Assembly: GCF_916619195.1 (NCBI RefSeq)
Contig: NZ_CAKAKL010000010.1
Location: 62,001 to 126,000 of the forward strand
From: Inquilinus sp. Marseille-Q2685
GTDB lineage: Bacteria > Pseudomonadota > Alphaproteobacteria > DSM-16000 > Inquilinaceae
DNA length: 64,000 nt
Direction: 5' to 3'
The position numbers and the translations under genes are program-made. Shown here piece after piece: positions 42,620 to 54,991 of the stretch; positions within the stretch are counted from its first letter, which is position 1, and each line of letters starts with the position of its first letter. The notes under the pieces were generated by a model. It was not told where the DNA came from and did not search any database. It saw nothing but the letters and a program-made list of their open reading frames with translations.

Positions 42620-43561
42620 ATGACCCGCTATCTCCTCGGCCGGGTGGGGCAGGCGGCGCTGGTGCTGTGGGCGGCGTTCACCGCCGCCTTCATCCTGCTG
42701 CAGGCCCTGCCGGGCGACGCGATCCTGATCAAGTTCCAGAACCCGGAGCTGGGGCTGAGCCCGGACCAGATCGCCGAGATCCGGCAGTCCTACGGCGCCG
42801 ACAGCCCGGTCTGGTCGCAATACCTGCACACGCTGGGCAACTTCCTGACCGGCGATTTCGGCACCTCGGTGCAGGCCGGCGTGCCGGTCGGGCATACGCT
42901 GCTGGCCAATTTGCCGCCGACCCTGTGGCTCGCTGGCCTCGGCTTCGCCCTGGCGCTGCTGCTGGCGGTGGCGATCGCCGCCCTGTCCAGCCTCGCCGCC
43001 TTCGCCTGGCTGCGCTCGGCGATCCAGTCGCTGCCGTCGCTGTTCGTCTCGGTGCCGACCTTCTGGCTCGGCATCATGCTGATCCAGGTCTTCTCCTTCC
43101 GGCTGAAGCTGATCCCGGTGATCAACCCCGGGCCATGGGAGGGGCTGGTCCTGCCGGTGCTGACCCTGGCGGTGCCGATCTCGGCCCCGCTGGCGCAGGT
43201 GCTGGTGCGCAGCATCGACGAGGTCTCGACCCATCCCTTCGTCGCCGTGGCCCGGGCCAAGGGCGCCTCGCGCGCCGGCGTGCTGTGGCGGCACGTGGCG
43301 CGCAACGCGCTGCTGCCGACCCTGACCATCGCCGGCGTGCTGTTCGGCGAGATCCTGGCCGGCGCCGTGATCACCGAGACGGTGTTCGGGCTGAACGGCC
43401 TGGGCACGCTGACCGAGCGCGCGGTGCGCAACCAGGACACCGCGGTGATCCAGGCCGTCGTCGTGCTGTCTGCCGCCGGCTTCGTCGTCGTCAATCTCAT
43501 CGTCGACCTGCTAGCCCCGGTGCTGGACCCGCGCCTGCGGTCCCGCGGAGCCGCCGCATGA
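42620..43561 (+). CDS. Peptide-type ABC permease (DppB-like)
   Basis: A 313-aa inner-membrane permease. N-terminal helix RVGQAALVLWAAFTAAFILL, the PGD motif (QALPGDAILIK), six core helices, and the EAA loop VARAKGASRAGVLWRHVARN. It ends DLLAPVLDPRLR, as DppB-type subunits do. Its stop overlaps the start of the DppC-type gene (ATGA at 43558). It forms the membrane channel with the next protein and receives substrate from the 40812 binding protein. Confidence 0.92.
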   Translation: MTRYLLGRVGQAALVLWAAFTAAFILLQALPGDAILIKFQNPELGLSPDQIAEIRQSYGADSPVWSQYLHTLGNFLTGDFGTSVQAGVPVGHTLLANLPPTLWLAGLGFALALLLAVAIAALSSLAAFAWLRSAIQSLPSLFVSVPTFWLGIMLIQVFSFRLKLIPVINPGPWEGLVLPVLTLAVPISAPLAQVLVRSIDEVSTHPFVAVARAKGASRAGVLWRHVARNALLPTLTIAGVLFGEILAGAVITETVFGLNGLGTLTERAVRNQDTAVIQAVVVLSAAGFVVVNLIVDLLAPVLDPRLRSRGAAA

Positions 43562-44420
43562 CCTCGCTGCAGACCACCGACCGGGCGCTGCCCGCCCGGC
43601 CGCCCCGTCGTCCCGTCGTCTCCCGGCTCGGCCGGGTGCAGCCCAGCCTGCTCTTGTCCTGGGCGGTGATCGCCATCGTCACCGCCTGGGCCGTCGCCCC
43701 CGGCCTGTTCACCGGCTACAACCCGGTCGCCGGCGTGCCGCGGCAGAAGTTGCGCGCGCCCAGCGCCGAGCACCTGCTCGGCACCGACGCGCTCGGCCGC
43801 GACCTCTTCGCCCGCATTGTCCACGGCGCGGTGAACTCGCTCTCCGGCGCCTTCGTCGCGGTCGCCGTCGGCCTGCTGGTCGGCACCGCGATCGGGCTGA
43901 TCGCCGGCTCGACCGGCCGGCGGATCGACGCGGTGCTGATGCGCATCGTCGACGTGCTGCTGTCGGTGCCGTCGCTGCTGCTGTCGCTGGCGATCATCAT
44001 CCTGCTCGGTTTCGGCACGGTGCATGCCGCGATCGCCGTCGGCGTCACCTCGATCGGCCGCTTCGCCCGGCTGGCCCGGTCGGAGGTGATCCTGGTGCGC
44101 CGATCCGACTATGTCGAAGCCGCCTTCGGCAGCGGCGGCCGTTTCGGCGCGGTGCTGTGGCGGCACATTCTGCCGAACTCCGTGACCTCGGTGATCGCCC
44201 TGGCCGCGGTGCAGTTCGGCACCGCGATCCTGCAGATCTCGACCCTCGGCTTCCTCGGCTACGGCGCGCCGCCGCCGACGCCGGAATGGGGGCTGCTGAT
44301 CGCCGAAGGCCGCAACTACATCGCCACATCCTGGTGGCTGACCACCGTGCCCGGCCTGGTCGTGGTGCTGGTGGTGCTGGCCGCCAACCGCATCGGCCGG
44401 TCGATCGGGCGGAGGACGAT

Positions 44421-44424
<4 letters not shown>
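43558..44424 (+). CDS. Peptide-type ABC permease (DppC-like)
   Basis: A 288-aa permease with the DppC pattern: a helix after a ~30-residue cytoplasmic N-terminus, then HLLGTDALGRDLFARIVHGA (the periplasmic GTDxxGRDxxSR-like motif), VDVLLSVPSLLLSLAI and the EAA loop VEAAFGSGGRFGAVLWRHILPN. Start and stop both overlap neighbours by 4 bp (ATGA), giving tight translational coupling with DppB-like and ATPase genes. Confidence 0.92.
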
Positions 44425-46040
<1,616 letters not shown>

Positions 46041-46059
46041 CCCCGAAAGGCTTTCTCCC

Positions 46060-47088
46060 GTGACCATCCAGCGGCTCGGCTTCTTCACCCGACTCCTCGA
46101 CGAGGCGAGCGCGCAGGAGCGCTACCGCCTGGCGACGGAGCAGATCGCGGCGGCGGAGCGGCACGGCTTCGACAGCGCCTGGGTCGCCCAGCACCATTTC
46201 CACGAGCCGGAGGGCGGGCTGCCGGCGCCGCTGGTGTTCCTGGCCCAGGTCGCGGCCCGCACCTCGCGCATCCACCTCGGCACCGGCATCATCACCCTGC
46301 CGCTGGAGAACCCGGTGCGGGTGGCGGAGGACGCGGCGGTGCTGGACCTCCTGTCCGACGGCCGGCTGGAGGTCGGGCTCGGCACCGGCGGCACGCCCTC
46401 GGCCTTCGCCGCCTTCGGCCTCGACAGCGCCGAGCGGTCGCAGATCTTCGCCCGGCACCTGCAGGTGCTGCTCGACGCCTGGGGCGGCAGGCCGCTCGAC
46501 GGCGCCGACACCCGGCTGTATCCGGCGGCGCCGCAGCTGCTGGGCCGGATCTGGCAGGCCACCTTCTCGGTCGCCGGCGGCGCCCGGGCCGGGGCGGCCG
46601 GCGACGGGCTGATGCTGTCGCGCACCCAGCCGCGCCCGGCCGAAGCGCCCGACGCCACCTTGGCCGAGATCCAGGACCCGATCATCGACGCCTATCTGGC
46701 GGCGCTGCCGCCGGGGAAGGAGCCGCGCATCCTGGCCTCGCGCAGCGTCTTCGTCGCCGAGGCCCGGGAGACGGCGCGGCGCTTCGCCGGGCGGGGGCTG
46801 CGCCGCCAGGCCGCCCGTTCCGCCCCCGCCGGCCGCGGCGCTCCGGGCGACACGCTCGATCAGCTGATCGCCGCCTTCGACGTCCATCTCGGCACGCCGG
46901 ACGACGTGATCGCCTCCCTCAGCGCGGACGGCACGCTGCGCCGCGCCACCGCCCTGGTGGTGCAGGTGCATTCGGTCGACCCGCCGCACCCCTTCATCCT
47001 GCGCTCGATCGAGCTGGTGGCGCAGGAGGTGGCGCCCGCCTTCGGCTGGGCCCGCCGGGACATCCGCCTCGCCGCCGCGTCCTGCTGA
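46060..47088 (+). CDS. Luciferase-like FMN monooxygenase, KPN_01858-like family
   Basis: A 342-aa enzyme starting at GTG 46060 after GAAAGG. TIM-barrel marks: RHGFDSAWVAQHHFHEPEGG near the N-terminus, VAARTSRIHLGTGIITLPLE, NPVRVAEDAAVLDLLSDGRL and EVGLGTGGTPSAFAAFG. It stands in the same operon as the peptide-type importer and two CMD-fold proteins, the neighbourhood recalled for the KPN_01858 family of putative FMN-dependent enzymes. It probably oxidises the imported compound. A separate flavin reductase would be required and is not seen. Confidence 0.87.
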   Translation: MTIQRLGFFTRLLDEASAQERYRLATEQIAAAERHGFDSAWVAQHHFHEPEGGLPAPLVFLAQVAARTSRIHLGTGIITLPLENPVRVAEDAAVLDLLSDGRLEVGLGTGGTPSAFAAFGLDSAERSQIFARHLQVLLDAWGGRPLDGADTRLYPAAPQLLGRIWQATFSVAGGARAGAAGDGLMLSRTQPRPAEAPDATLAEIQDPIIDAYLAALPPGKEPRILASRSVFVAEARETARRFAGRGLRRQAARSAPAGRGAPGDTLDQLIAAFDVHLGTPDDVIASLSADGTLRRATALVVQVHSVDPPHPFILRSIELVAQEVAPAFGWARRDIRLAAASC

Positions 47089-47121
47089 CGCCGCGAGATC
47101 ATTCGTGAAAAGGACCAGACG

Positions 47122-47715
47122 ATGAGCGAACCGACGGCCGACGTCATCGACCTCCTGGCGGGGGTCGAGCGTGGCTCCGCCCTCGACCGGATCCGGGCCC
47201 AGCGCCCCGCCGCCCGCGAGAATGCGCAGAAGAGCTGGGCGGCGCTGTTCCAGCCGGAAGATCCCGGCACGGTGTCGGCGCTGGAGCGCCACGCCGTCGC
47301 CGCCTTCGTCGCGGCGCTGCACCGCGAGCCGGCGCCGGCCCGCTTCTACGCCGAGGCGCTGGCCGGGCACGATTCCGGTCTTGCCGCCGCCGTGGCCGCC
47401 GAGGCCGAGCGGGCGGCCACGGAGGGGCCCTATGGCCGCTATCCGGCCGGGCCGCTGAGCGCCGAGGACAAGGACGGCCCGGTCCATCATGTCTCGGATG
47501 AGAGCCGCCGTGTGCTCGGCCCGCGCATCGCGGCGGCGCTGGAGCACACGCATCTGCTGGTCTTCCGCCCGCGCGACGCCAGCGCCGCGGCGCTGCAGGC
47601 GCTGCTCGACGCCGGCTGGTCGACCACCGACATCGTCACCCTGTCGCAGCTCGTCGCCTTCCTGTCCTTCCAGATCCGCGTCGTCGCCGGGCTGCGCGCC
47701 CTGGCCGCCGCCTGA
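47122..47715 (+). CDS. CMD-domain protein, Avi_7170-like
   Basis: A 197-aa protein with the carboxymuconolactone-decarboxylase/AhpD helical fold at its C-terminus (about residues 150-195, STTDIVTLSQLVAFLSFQIRVVAGLRAL). The usual CxxC of AhpD is absent: no cysteine is found in the protein, so thiol peroxidase activity is unlikely and a structural or partner role is more probable. It lies 9 bp before the cysteine-bearing AhpD-type gene; the two likely act together, a catalytic and a non-catalytic member. Operon position follows the luciferase-like gene by 33 bp. Confidence 0.82.
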   Translation: MSEPTADVIDLLAGVERGSALDRIRAQRPAARENAQKSWAALFQPEDPGTVSALERHAVAAFVAALHREPAPARFYAEALAGHDSGLAAAVAAEAERAATEGPYGRYPAGPLSAEDKDGPVHHVSDESRRVLGPRIAAALEHTHLLVFRPRDASAAALQALLDAGWSTTDIVTLSQLVAFLSFQIRVVAGLRALAAA

Positions 47716-47723
47716 GGCCCGCC

Positions 47724-48332
47724 ATGACCGAGACCGTCCTGACCCATCCCGACAACCAGGAGCCGACCGTCTTCACCCAGGACGAGCTCGGCTGGCTGCC
47801 CTGGCTCGAACCCTATCCCGCGGACCAGCTGACCGACCGGCACTGGGCCGGCCTGGTCGACGCGGCCCGCGCCAAATCCGACTATTTCCGGCTGCTGGTG
47901 CGCGACCCGGACGTGCTGCAGGCGCGGACGAAGACCGACAAGGACATCTTCTACAACCCCGAGGGCGGCCTGCCGCGGGCGGAGCGCGAGCTGGCGGCCA
48001 CCGCGACCTCACGGCTGAACGGCTGCATCTACTGCGCCTCGGTCCATTCCCGCTTCGCCACCGTCCATTCCAAGCGCGGCGACGACGTGCAGCGGCTGCT
48101 GGACGAGGGCGTCGGCGCCGATCTCGGCGAGCGCTGGAACGCCATCGTCGCGGCGTCGGTGGCGCTGACCGAGACGCCGGGTTCCTTCGGGCCGGAGCAT
48201 GTCCGGCGGCTGCGCGCGGCCGGGCTGGACGACGCGGCGATCGCCGACGTGATCCAGGGCGCCGCCTTCTTCAACTGGGCCAACCGCCTGATGCTCTCGC
48301 TCGGCGAACCGCAGGTCCAGGCGAAGCCCTGA
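47724..48332 (+). CDS. Alkylhydroperoxidase-domain protein, Avi_7169-like
   Basis: A 202-aa AhpD-fold protein. The redox motif is intact: LNGCIYCASVHSRF, with C101, C104 and H108. An N-terminal extension of ~45 residues (DELGWLPWLEPYPADQLTDRH) precedes the fold. AhpD-type proteins reduce hydroperoxides using the CxxC pair. In this operon it may remove peroxide formed by the luciferase-like enzyme or act on its product. It is the last gene of the importer operon, followed by a REP-like element. Confidence 0.88.
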   Translation: MTETVLTHPDNQEPTVFTQDELGWLPWLEPYPADQLTDRHWAGLVDAARAKSDYFRLLVRDPDVLQARTKTDKDIFYNPEGGLPRAERELAATATSRLNGCIYCASVHSRFATVHSKRGDDVQRLLDEGVGADLGERWNAIVAASVALTETPGSFGPEHVRRLRAAGLDDAAIADVIQGAAFFNWANRLMLSLGEPQVQAKP

Positions 48333-48375
48333 CCGCAGCAAGGCGACCGGATAAAGAATCCAGATGCCACCACTC

Positions 48376-48467
48376 TTGTCATTGCCGGGCTTGACCCGGC
48401 AATCCAGGGGACACCCAGAGCGGGCTCGACATTTCCTGGATGCCCGGGTCAAGCCCGGGCATGACAA
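48376..48467. repeat. REP-like inverted repeat after the importer operon
   Basis: Two 32-bp arms (48376-48407 and 48436-48467) pair at 28 of 32 positions around a 28-base loop. Each arm is itself palindromic around GCCGGGCTTGACCCGGC or CCCGGGTCAAGCCCGGG. This is the common TTGTCATTGCCGGGCTTGAC-type alphaproteobacterial element. Confidence 0.85.
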
Positions 48468-48534
48468 TGGGGTGAGGGGCTGATCCCCTTTTCCGGTCGC
48501 CAGGCAGACCAAAGCCTTAGAACAGGAGACGACC

Positions 48535-49290
48535 ATGAGCCTGTCGCTGGATCACGTGGTGATCGCCGTCCGCGACCTGGAGCGGACCGTCGCCGATTAC
48601 CAGGCGCTCGGCTTCACCGTGGTGCCGGGCGGCGAGCACACGCACGGCGCCAGCCGCAACGCGCTGATCGTCTTCGCCGACGGCGCCTATGTCGAGCTGA
48701 TCGCCTTCCGCCGGCCGAACCCGGAGTTCCGCTGGTGGCGGGTGCTCAGCGAGGCCGGCGACGGGCTGGTCGATTTCGCCCTGCTGCCCGGCGACATCGC
48801 GGCCGACGTCGCCGCGGCCAAGGCGCGCGGCCTCGAGCTCGAGGGGCCGACCGACGGCGGCCGGCTGCGGCCCGACGGACAGCGGCTGGAATGGCGCACG
48901 GCGCGGGCCGCGACCTCGGACCTGCCCTTCCTGTGCGGCGACGTCACGCCGCGGCAACTGCGGGTGCCCGAGGGCGATGTCCGCCGCCACCCCAACGGCG
49001 CGCTCGGCATCGCCGGCATAGAGATCGCGGTGGCGGACGCCGGGGTCAGCGCCCGGCGCTACGGCGCCCTGCTCGGCACCGCCGTCGATCCCGGCGCGCC
49101 GGTCGCGCTCGGCGACGGCCAGTCCGTCCGTCTGCTGGGTCCGGACCGTGCCGGGGCGGCCCTGGCGACGCGCGGGGAGGGGCCGGTCTCGCTGACGCTG
49201 CGCGTCGCCCCCGGCAGTGCGACGGGCGATCTCGACCCGGCCCGGACCCAAGGCGTCCGGATCGGCCGGGTCGCTTCGGATCAGGGATAG
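48535..49290 (+). CDS. VOC-family (glyoxalase-like) protein
   Basis: A 251-aa protein with two vicinal-oxygen-chelate halves. The first opens LSLDHVVIAVRDLERTVADY with the metal-ligand histidine early and VELIAFRRPNPEFRWW; the second opens NGALGIAGIEIAVADAG and lacks that histidine. It resembles the Glyoxalase_3-type single-chain proteins. AGGAG lies before the ATG at 48535. A 202-bp gap with the REP-like element separates it from the importer operon, so it may be expressed on its own. Substrate unknown. Confidence 0.8.
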   Translation: MSLSLDHVVIAVRDLERTVADYQALGFTVVPGGEHTHGASRNALIVFADGAYVELIAFRRPNPEFRWWRVLSEAGDGLVDFALLPGDIAADVAAAKARGLELEGPTDGGRLRPDGQRLEWRTARAATSDLPFLCGDVTPRQLRVPEGDVRRHPNGALGIAGIEIAVADAGVSARRYGALLGTAVDPGAPVALGDGQSVRLLGPDRAGAALATRGEGPVSLTLRVAPGSATGDLDPARTQGVRIGRVASDQG

Positions 49291-49310
49291 GCGCTTCCGG
49301 CCCCGGCCGG

Positions 49311-49796
49311 TCACTTCTCCGGCATGATCGAAGAATGGTGCGAGGCGATCAGCCAGGCGCCATCGGCGAACTCATAGGTGTAGGTGTAGCGCGCCGGGAC
49401 CTTGCTGCCGTCGGCCAGCGTGAAGGTGTAGGTGCCGGCGTCGGTCACCGTGTTGCAGCCGATCCAGATCACCCGGCTGTCGACGGCGCCCTGCGGCCGC
49501 TGCTCCAGGAAATGCTTGAAGTACTCGACCCGCTGCTCCTGGGTCAGGCGCGGCGTGTTGGACAGCGTCGGCAGCAGGATGGCGTCCTCGGCATAGTTGG
49601 CCGCCACCGCCTCGGCCTTAAGCGTGGCGAGGGAGGCATTCCAGCGGTCGAACAGACCGGCCACCTCCGCCTCCGTGATCGGCTCGCAGCGGGTCGCCGC
49701 AGCGGCGGGCTGCGTGGCGGCTGCCGGTTGGCCGGCGACCGCGGTCTGCAGCGAGAGGACGGAAAGGGCCAGGGCACCGGCCAGGACGAAACGCAT
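49311..49796 (-). CDS. Exported SnoaL-like protein (SgcJ/EcaC type)
   Basis: A 161-aa protein with a signal peptide (MRFVLAGALALSVLSLQTAVAG) and an NTF2-like fold. Family marks: ITEAEVAGLFDRWNASLATL, NYAEDAILLPTLSNTPRL, RVIWIGCNTVTDAGTYTFTL and YTYTYEFADGAWLIASHHSS. These match the SgcJ/EcaC group related to the CaMKII association domain. Two starts three bases apart exist; the second ATG has the better AGGAG spacing. Function unknown; proteins of this fold bind small ligands or form oligomers. Divergent from the kinase operon. Confidence 0.82.
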   Translation of the reverse strand: MRFVLAGALALSVLSLQTAVAGQPAAATQPAAAATRCEPITEAEVAGLFDRWNASLATLKAEAVAANYAEDAILLPTLSNTPRLTQEQRVEYFKHFLEQRPQGAVDSRVIWIGCNTVTDAGTYTFTLADGSKVPARYTYTYEFADGAWLIASHHSSIMPEK

Positions 49797-49975
49797 CATG
49801 GTCTCCTGTGTTGATGGGCGCCGGGGATGTCCGGCTCCCGATGGCCGGAGATCTGGTCCGCCGGGCGGGGCCGCGCGTCTGCCGGACGGATCTGCCGAAC
49901 GGCATAGGGCGCCGGGCCGGGCGCTGCGGTATGCTGCGCCGCGCCACCCGTCCGGAACGGAGCGAAAGTCGGACC

Positions 49976-51100
49976 ATGCCCTTGCCGTCGGAGGCTGCCG
50001 AGGCTTCCACCGTCGACGAACTGCGCCGGCTGTACCGGGACGCCGAGGCGCGCGCGGCGCGGCTGCGCTTCATCGTCGAGACCCATACCGGCCTGGAGCG
50101 CGGCCGATTCGAGGATGTGGCCGGGACGGTGCTGGCGCAGGTCTCGGCCTTCGCCGGGGCCGGATCGGCCGCGCTGGAGATCGAGGCCTCGCACGGGCAG
50201 CCCGCCTGGCGGGTCGGCGTCGGGCGGGCCGGCGATGCCGGCGCGGCCGTCGACCTCGTCGCCGGCGACGGCGGGGCGACGGTCCGGCTGGCGCTGCGCC
50301 TGCTGCCGGGGCGGCGCGGCCCGGCGGCGGAGGACCGTGACGCGCTGGACGTCGCCCTCCGCGGCATCGCCGCCGCCGTGGGCCTGCAGCGCCAGGCGGC
50401 GGAGCGGCAGCGGCTGCTCGACGACATCGCCGGCAAGCGGGCGGAGCTGGCGGCGCTGGTCGGCCGCCTGATCGAGGCGCAGGAGCAGGAGCGGCGCCGG
50501 GTGGCGCACGACCTGCACGACGGCTCGGCCCAGACCTTGGCGGCGCTCGGCTACCGGCTGCAGGCCGTGACCGCCGGGCTGCCGGACGATGCGCCCCTGC
50601 GGCGGGAGCTGGCGGAGATCGCGGATCTGGCGCGCCGATCGGTGGCCGAGATCCGCGCCGCGATCGCCGATCTGCGCCCGCCCGAGCTCGACGGCCTCGG
50701 CCTGGCCGCGGCGCTGCGGGCGCGGCTGGACACGCTCGGCGGCCTCGCCGTGTCGGCCGAGCTGTCCGCGGCGGCGAATCGCTGGCCTGCGGCGGTCGGC
50801 CTCGTGCTCTACCGCGTCGCCCAGGAGGCGCTGGCCAATGTGCTCAAGCATGCCGGGGCGGGGCGCGTCACCGTGCGGCTGTTCGAGGAGGGGCGGCAGG
50901 CCCATCTCCACATCGCCGATGACGGCCGAGGCCTGGTCGCCGCCGGGGCGCCCGGCGCCGCCGGCGAGCGCCTGGGCATCGCCGGGATGCGCGAACGGCT
51001 GGCGCTGATCGGCGGCCGGCTCGAACTGGACGGCGCGGCGGGGCAGGGCACGGCCGTGCGCGCCGCCGTGCCCTTGCCGGCCGGGGAGGGGCGGTCGTGA
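49976..51100 (+). CDS. Soluble NarX-type sensor histidine kinase
   Basis: A 374-aa kinase with no membrane segment. A coiled start (ELRRLYRDAEARAARLR) leads into a GAF-like sensor region (about 38-140), then the HisKA_3 dimerisation helix with phospho-acceptor H178 in RRRVAHDLHDGSAQTL, then a HATPase_c domain with N-box LYRVAQEALANVLKHA and G boxes DDGRG and LGIAGMRERL. It senses something cytoplasmic by inference. The start at 49976 is the last before the conserved part; longer frames add arginine-rich junk. Its stop overlaps the response-regulator start by 4 bp (GTGA), so the two are a cognate pair. Confidence 0.88.
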   Translation: MPLPSEAAEASTVDELRRLYRDAEARAARLRFIVETHTGLERGRFEDVAGTVLAQVSAFAGAGSAALEIEASHGQPAWRVGVGRAGDAGAAVDLVAGDGGATVRLALRLLPGRRGPAAEDRDALDVALRGIAAAVGLQRQAAERQRLLDDIAGKRAELAALVGRLIEAQEQERRRVAHDLHDGSAQTLAALGYRLQAVTAGLPDDAPLRRELAEIADLARRSVAEIRAAIADLRPPELDGLGLAAALRARLDTLGGLAVSAELSAAANRWPAAVGLVLYRVAQEALANVLKHAGAGRVTVRLFEEGRQAHLHIADDGRGLVAAGAPGAAGERLGIAGMRERLALIGGRLELDGAAGQGTAVRAAVPLPAGEGRS

Positions 51101-51752
51101 CCGCATCGGTGTTGATCGCCGACGATCACGATCTGGCCAGGGCCGGCCTAGCCGCGATGATTGGCCGCGAGGAGGAGTTCCGCATCGTCGCCGAGGCCCG
51201 GACCGGAGCCGAGGCCATCGCCGCCTGCCGGGACCGGCCGCCCGACCTCGCCATCCTCGACATCCGCATGCCGGAACCGGACGGCCTCGCTGCGACGCGG
51301 GAGATCCGGCGGGTGGCGCCGCAGACCCGGGTGCTGATCCTGACCATGCACGACAGCCTCGACTATCTCGAGGCCGCGATCGAGGCGGGCGCCTCGGGCT
51401 ATCTGCTGAAGGACGCCAGCCGCACCGACATCCTGGCGACCATGCGGCGGGTGCTGGAGGGCGAGGCCTTCTTCAACGCCGAGCTGGTGGCCAGGCTGCT
51501 GCGCCGGGTCGCCACCCGCCCGGTCCCGCCGGCGAGCGTCCTCGACAGCCTGACCGGGCGCGAGCGCGAGGTGCTGGCCAAGGTCGCGGAAGGCCTGACC
51601 AACAAGGAGATCGCGCGCAGCCTCGGCATCGCCCCCGGCACGGTGAAGATCCATGTCGAGCGGATCATCGCCAAGCTGGGCGTCGGCGACCGGACCCAGG
51701 CGGCGGTCCTGGCCGCACGCAGTGGGTTGCTGCCGGGGGTGGCCGCGCCGCC

Positions 51753-51756
<4 letters not shown>
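51097..51756 (+). CDS. NarL/LuxR-type response regulator
   Basis: A 219-aa regulator starting at GTG. Receiver domain (1-120): acidic pair D9-D10, phospho-acceptor D55 in LAILDIRMPEPDG and Lys in YLLKDAS. C-terminal LuxR helix-turn-helix (about 150-210): LTGREREVLAKVAEGLTNKE followed by IARSLGIAPGTVKIHVERII. It is the DNA-binding output of the upstream soluble kinase and probably also receives signals from the next kinase, whose gene overlaps by 4 bp (ATGA). Targets unknown. Confidence 0.94.
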
Positions 51757-53333
<1,577 letters not shown>

Positions 53334-53343
53334 CGAGGGGACG

Positions 53344-53808
53344 ATGCCAACAACCGACCTGATGCGCCGGTCGACGATCCTGGTCGTCGACGACGAGCCG
53401 GCCAATGTCGTGCTGCTGGAGCGTCTTCTGAAGCGCGAGGGCTTCACCCGCCTGCTGACCACCACCGATCCGCGCCGGGCCCTGCCGCTGTTCCAGGAGC
53501 ATCCGGTCGATCTCGTCCTGCTCGACCTGATGATGCCGGAGCTCGACGGCTATGCCTTGCTGGAGGCCTTCTCCCGCCTGATCCCGGCCCAGGCCTATCT
53601 GCCGATCCTGGTGCTGACCGCCGACGTCACTCTGGCCGCGCGCCGCCGTGCCCTCTCGCTCGGCGCCCGGGACTTCCTGACCAAGCCCTTCGACGCGGTC
53701 GAGGCGGTGCTGCGGATCTTCAACCTGCTCGAGACGCGGCTCCTGACGCTCGAGCTCGCCCGGCACGGCCTGGCGCGGCCCGAGACCGAGCGGCCGCTGT
53801 TCGAGTAG
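53344..53808 (+). CDS. Single-domain response regulator
   Basis: A 154-aa receiver-only protein: acidic pair D16-D17 in ILVVDDEPANVVLLE, phospho-acceptor D61 in LVLLDLMMPELDG, and K114 in FLTKPFDAVE. About 25 residues after the fold (ETRLLTLELARHGLARPETE) are helical and lack a DNA-binding domain. The chosen ATG has GAGGGG 3 bases upstream, which is close; 53314 is an alternative start that overlaps the kinase gene. It probably relays phosphate between the kinases or acts on a protein partner. Confidence 0.88.
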   Translation: MPTTDLMRRSTILVVDDEPANVVLLERLLKREGFTRLLTTTDPRRALPLFQEHPVDLVLLDLMMPELDGYALLEAFSRLIPAQAYLPILVLTADVTLAARRRALSLGARDFLTKPFDAVEAVLRIFNLLETRLLTLELARHGLARPETERPLFE

Positions 53809-53868
53809 CGCGGCGGCCGAAGCGTCGTCGCCAGATCATCCATCCCCCACCACTCCGAGGGACCTCCC

Positions 53869-54636
53869 GTGGACTTCTCCTGGATCTCCGACCCGACCGC
53901 CCTGGCCGCTTTGGCGACCCTCGTCGTCATGGAGGTCGTGCTCGGCATCGACAACCTGATCTTCATCTCGATCCTGACCAACAAGCTGCCGGAGCACCAG
54001 CGCAGCAAGGCGCGCCGGATCGGCATCGGGCTGGCGCTGTTCCTCCGGCTCGCCCTGCTGGGCACGGTCTCGATCATCGTCCAGCTCACCGAACCGGTGT
54101 TCGAGGTCCTGGGCCATCCCTTCTCCTGGCGCGACCTGATCCTGATCGGCGGCGGCCTGTTCTTGGTCTGGAAGGCGACGAAGGAGATCCATCACAGCGT
54201 CGACCCGACCCCGGCCGACGACGTCTTCGGCACCGCCAAGGTAACGCTGGGCTTCGGCGCGGCGATCGGGCAGATCCTGATGCTCGACCTCGTCTTCTCG
54301 CTCGACAGCATCATCACGGCGGTCGGCATGACCGACCATGTGGCGATCATGGTGATCGCCGTGATCGTCGCCGTGGCGGTGATGCTCGCCGCCGCCGATC
54401 CGCTGTCCCGCTTCATCCACGCCAACCCGACCGTGGGGATGCTGGCGCTCGGCTTCCTGATGATGATCGGGATGACGCTGATCGCGGAAGGCTTCGGCGC
54501 CCATGTGCCGAAGGGCTACGTCTACGCCGCCATGGCGTTCTCGGCCCTGGTCGAGGGGCTGAACATGCTGTCCCGCCGGGCCGCGCGGCGCCGGGCGGCA
54601 TCGGCGGATGCCGCCCCGCGCAAGCCGGCGGGGTAG
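53869..54636 (+). CDS. TerC-family integral membrane protein
   Basis: A 255-aa membrane protein starting at GTG 53869. About seven helices; the family acidic motifs are [19 protein letters not shown] (first helix) and [17 protein letters not shown] (middle), whose Asp residues line a likely metal path. A short basic tail ([10 protein letters not shown]) ends it. TerC proteins are linked to tellurite resistance and manganese export or metal loading of secreted proteins. The gene is 60 bp after the response regulator and ends at a strong hairpin (54674-54707). Confidence 0.9.
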   Translation: MDFSWISDPTALAALATLVVMEVVLGIDNLIFISILTNKLPEHQRSKARRIGIGLALFLRLALLGTVSIIVQLTEPVFEVLGHPFSWRDLILIGGGLFLVWKATKEIHHSVDPTPADDVFGTAKVTLGFGAAIGQILMLDLVFSLDSIITAVGMTDHVAIMVIAVIVAVAVMLAAADPLSRFIHANPTVGMLALGFLMMIGMTLIAEGFGAHVPKGYVYAAMAFSALVEGLNMLSRRAARRRAASADAAPRKPAG

Positions 54637-54673
54637 CCGCCCGGGCACTGCGATCCGCGGGATGGCGGACGGA

Positions 54674-54707
54674 GACCTGGGCGCCGGCATGTGCCGGCGC
54701 CCAGGTC
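54674..54707. terminator. Hairpin terminator after terC
   Basis: A perfect 15-bp stem, GACCTGGGCGCCGGC (54674-54688) with its complement (54693-54707), around a 4-base loop ATGT. It has few Ts after it, so termination may be partial or Rho-aided. Confidence 0.65.
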
Positions 54708-54991
54708 TTGCCATCCAGGCTGTCCCGGCCACATCCCGCCCGCCTTCGCCCTGGATTCATGATGATTGCGCTTGAGGCGATATTCTGTCGATTTCTAGAT
54801 TAATCGATTTCTTTTTATTTCAATAATACTGGCTTGAGCCGGTTCGGCTCGTTTTGATAACAGGATGCTCCGTTCGATTTGAAGATTTGTCGTCGCCGGG
54901 CGCAGGCCGGCTGCGACGCTTCAGCGGCGCGACAGCGATGAAGGCCGCCCTGGCCGGCCGACGGATCCAACCTGACTGGAGGATGTTCCCC
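54708..54991. other. Gene-free stretch with an AT-rich promoter-like segment
   Basis: No gene is seen between the terC hairpin and the next start. Bases 54775-54835 are AT-rich, with TCGATTTCTAGATTAATCGA forming an imperfect dyad near 54789-54808. This likely carries the promoter of the exported cyclotransferase-fold gene. The long open frame beginning at 54854 is upstream extension of that gene without a ribosome site. Confidence 0.45.
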
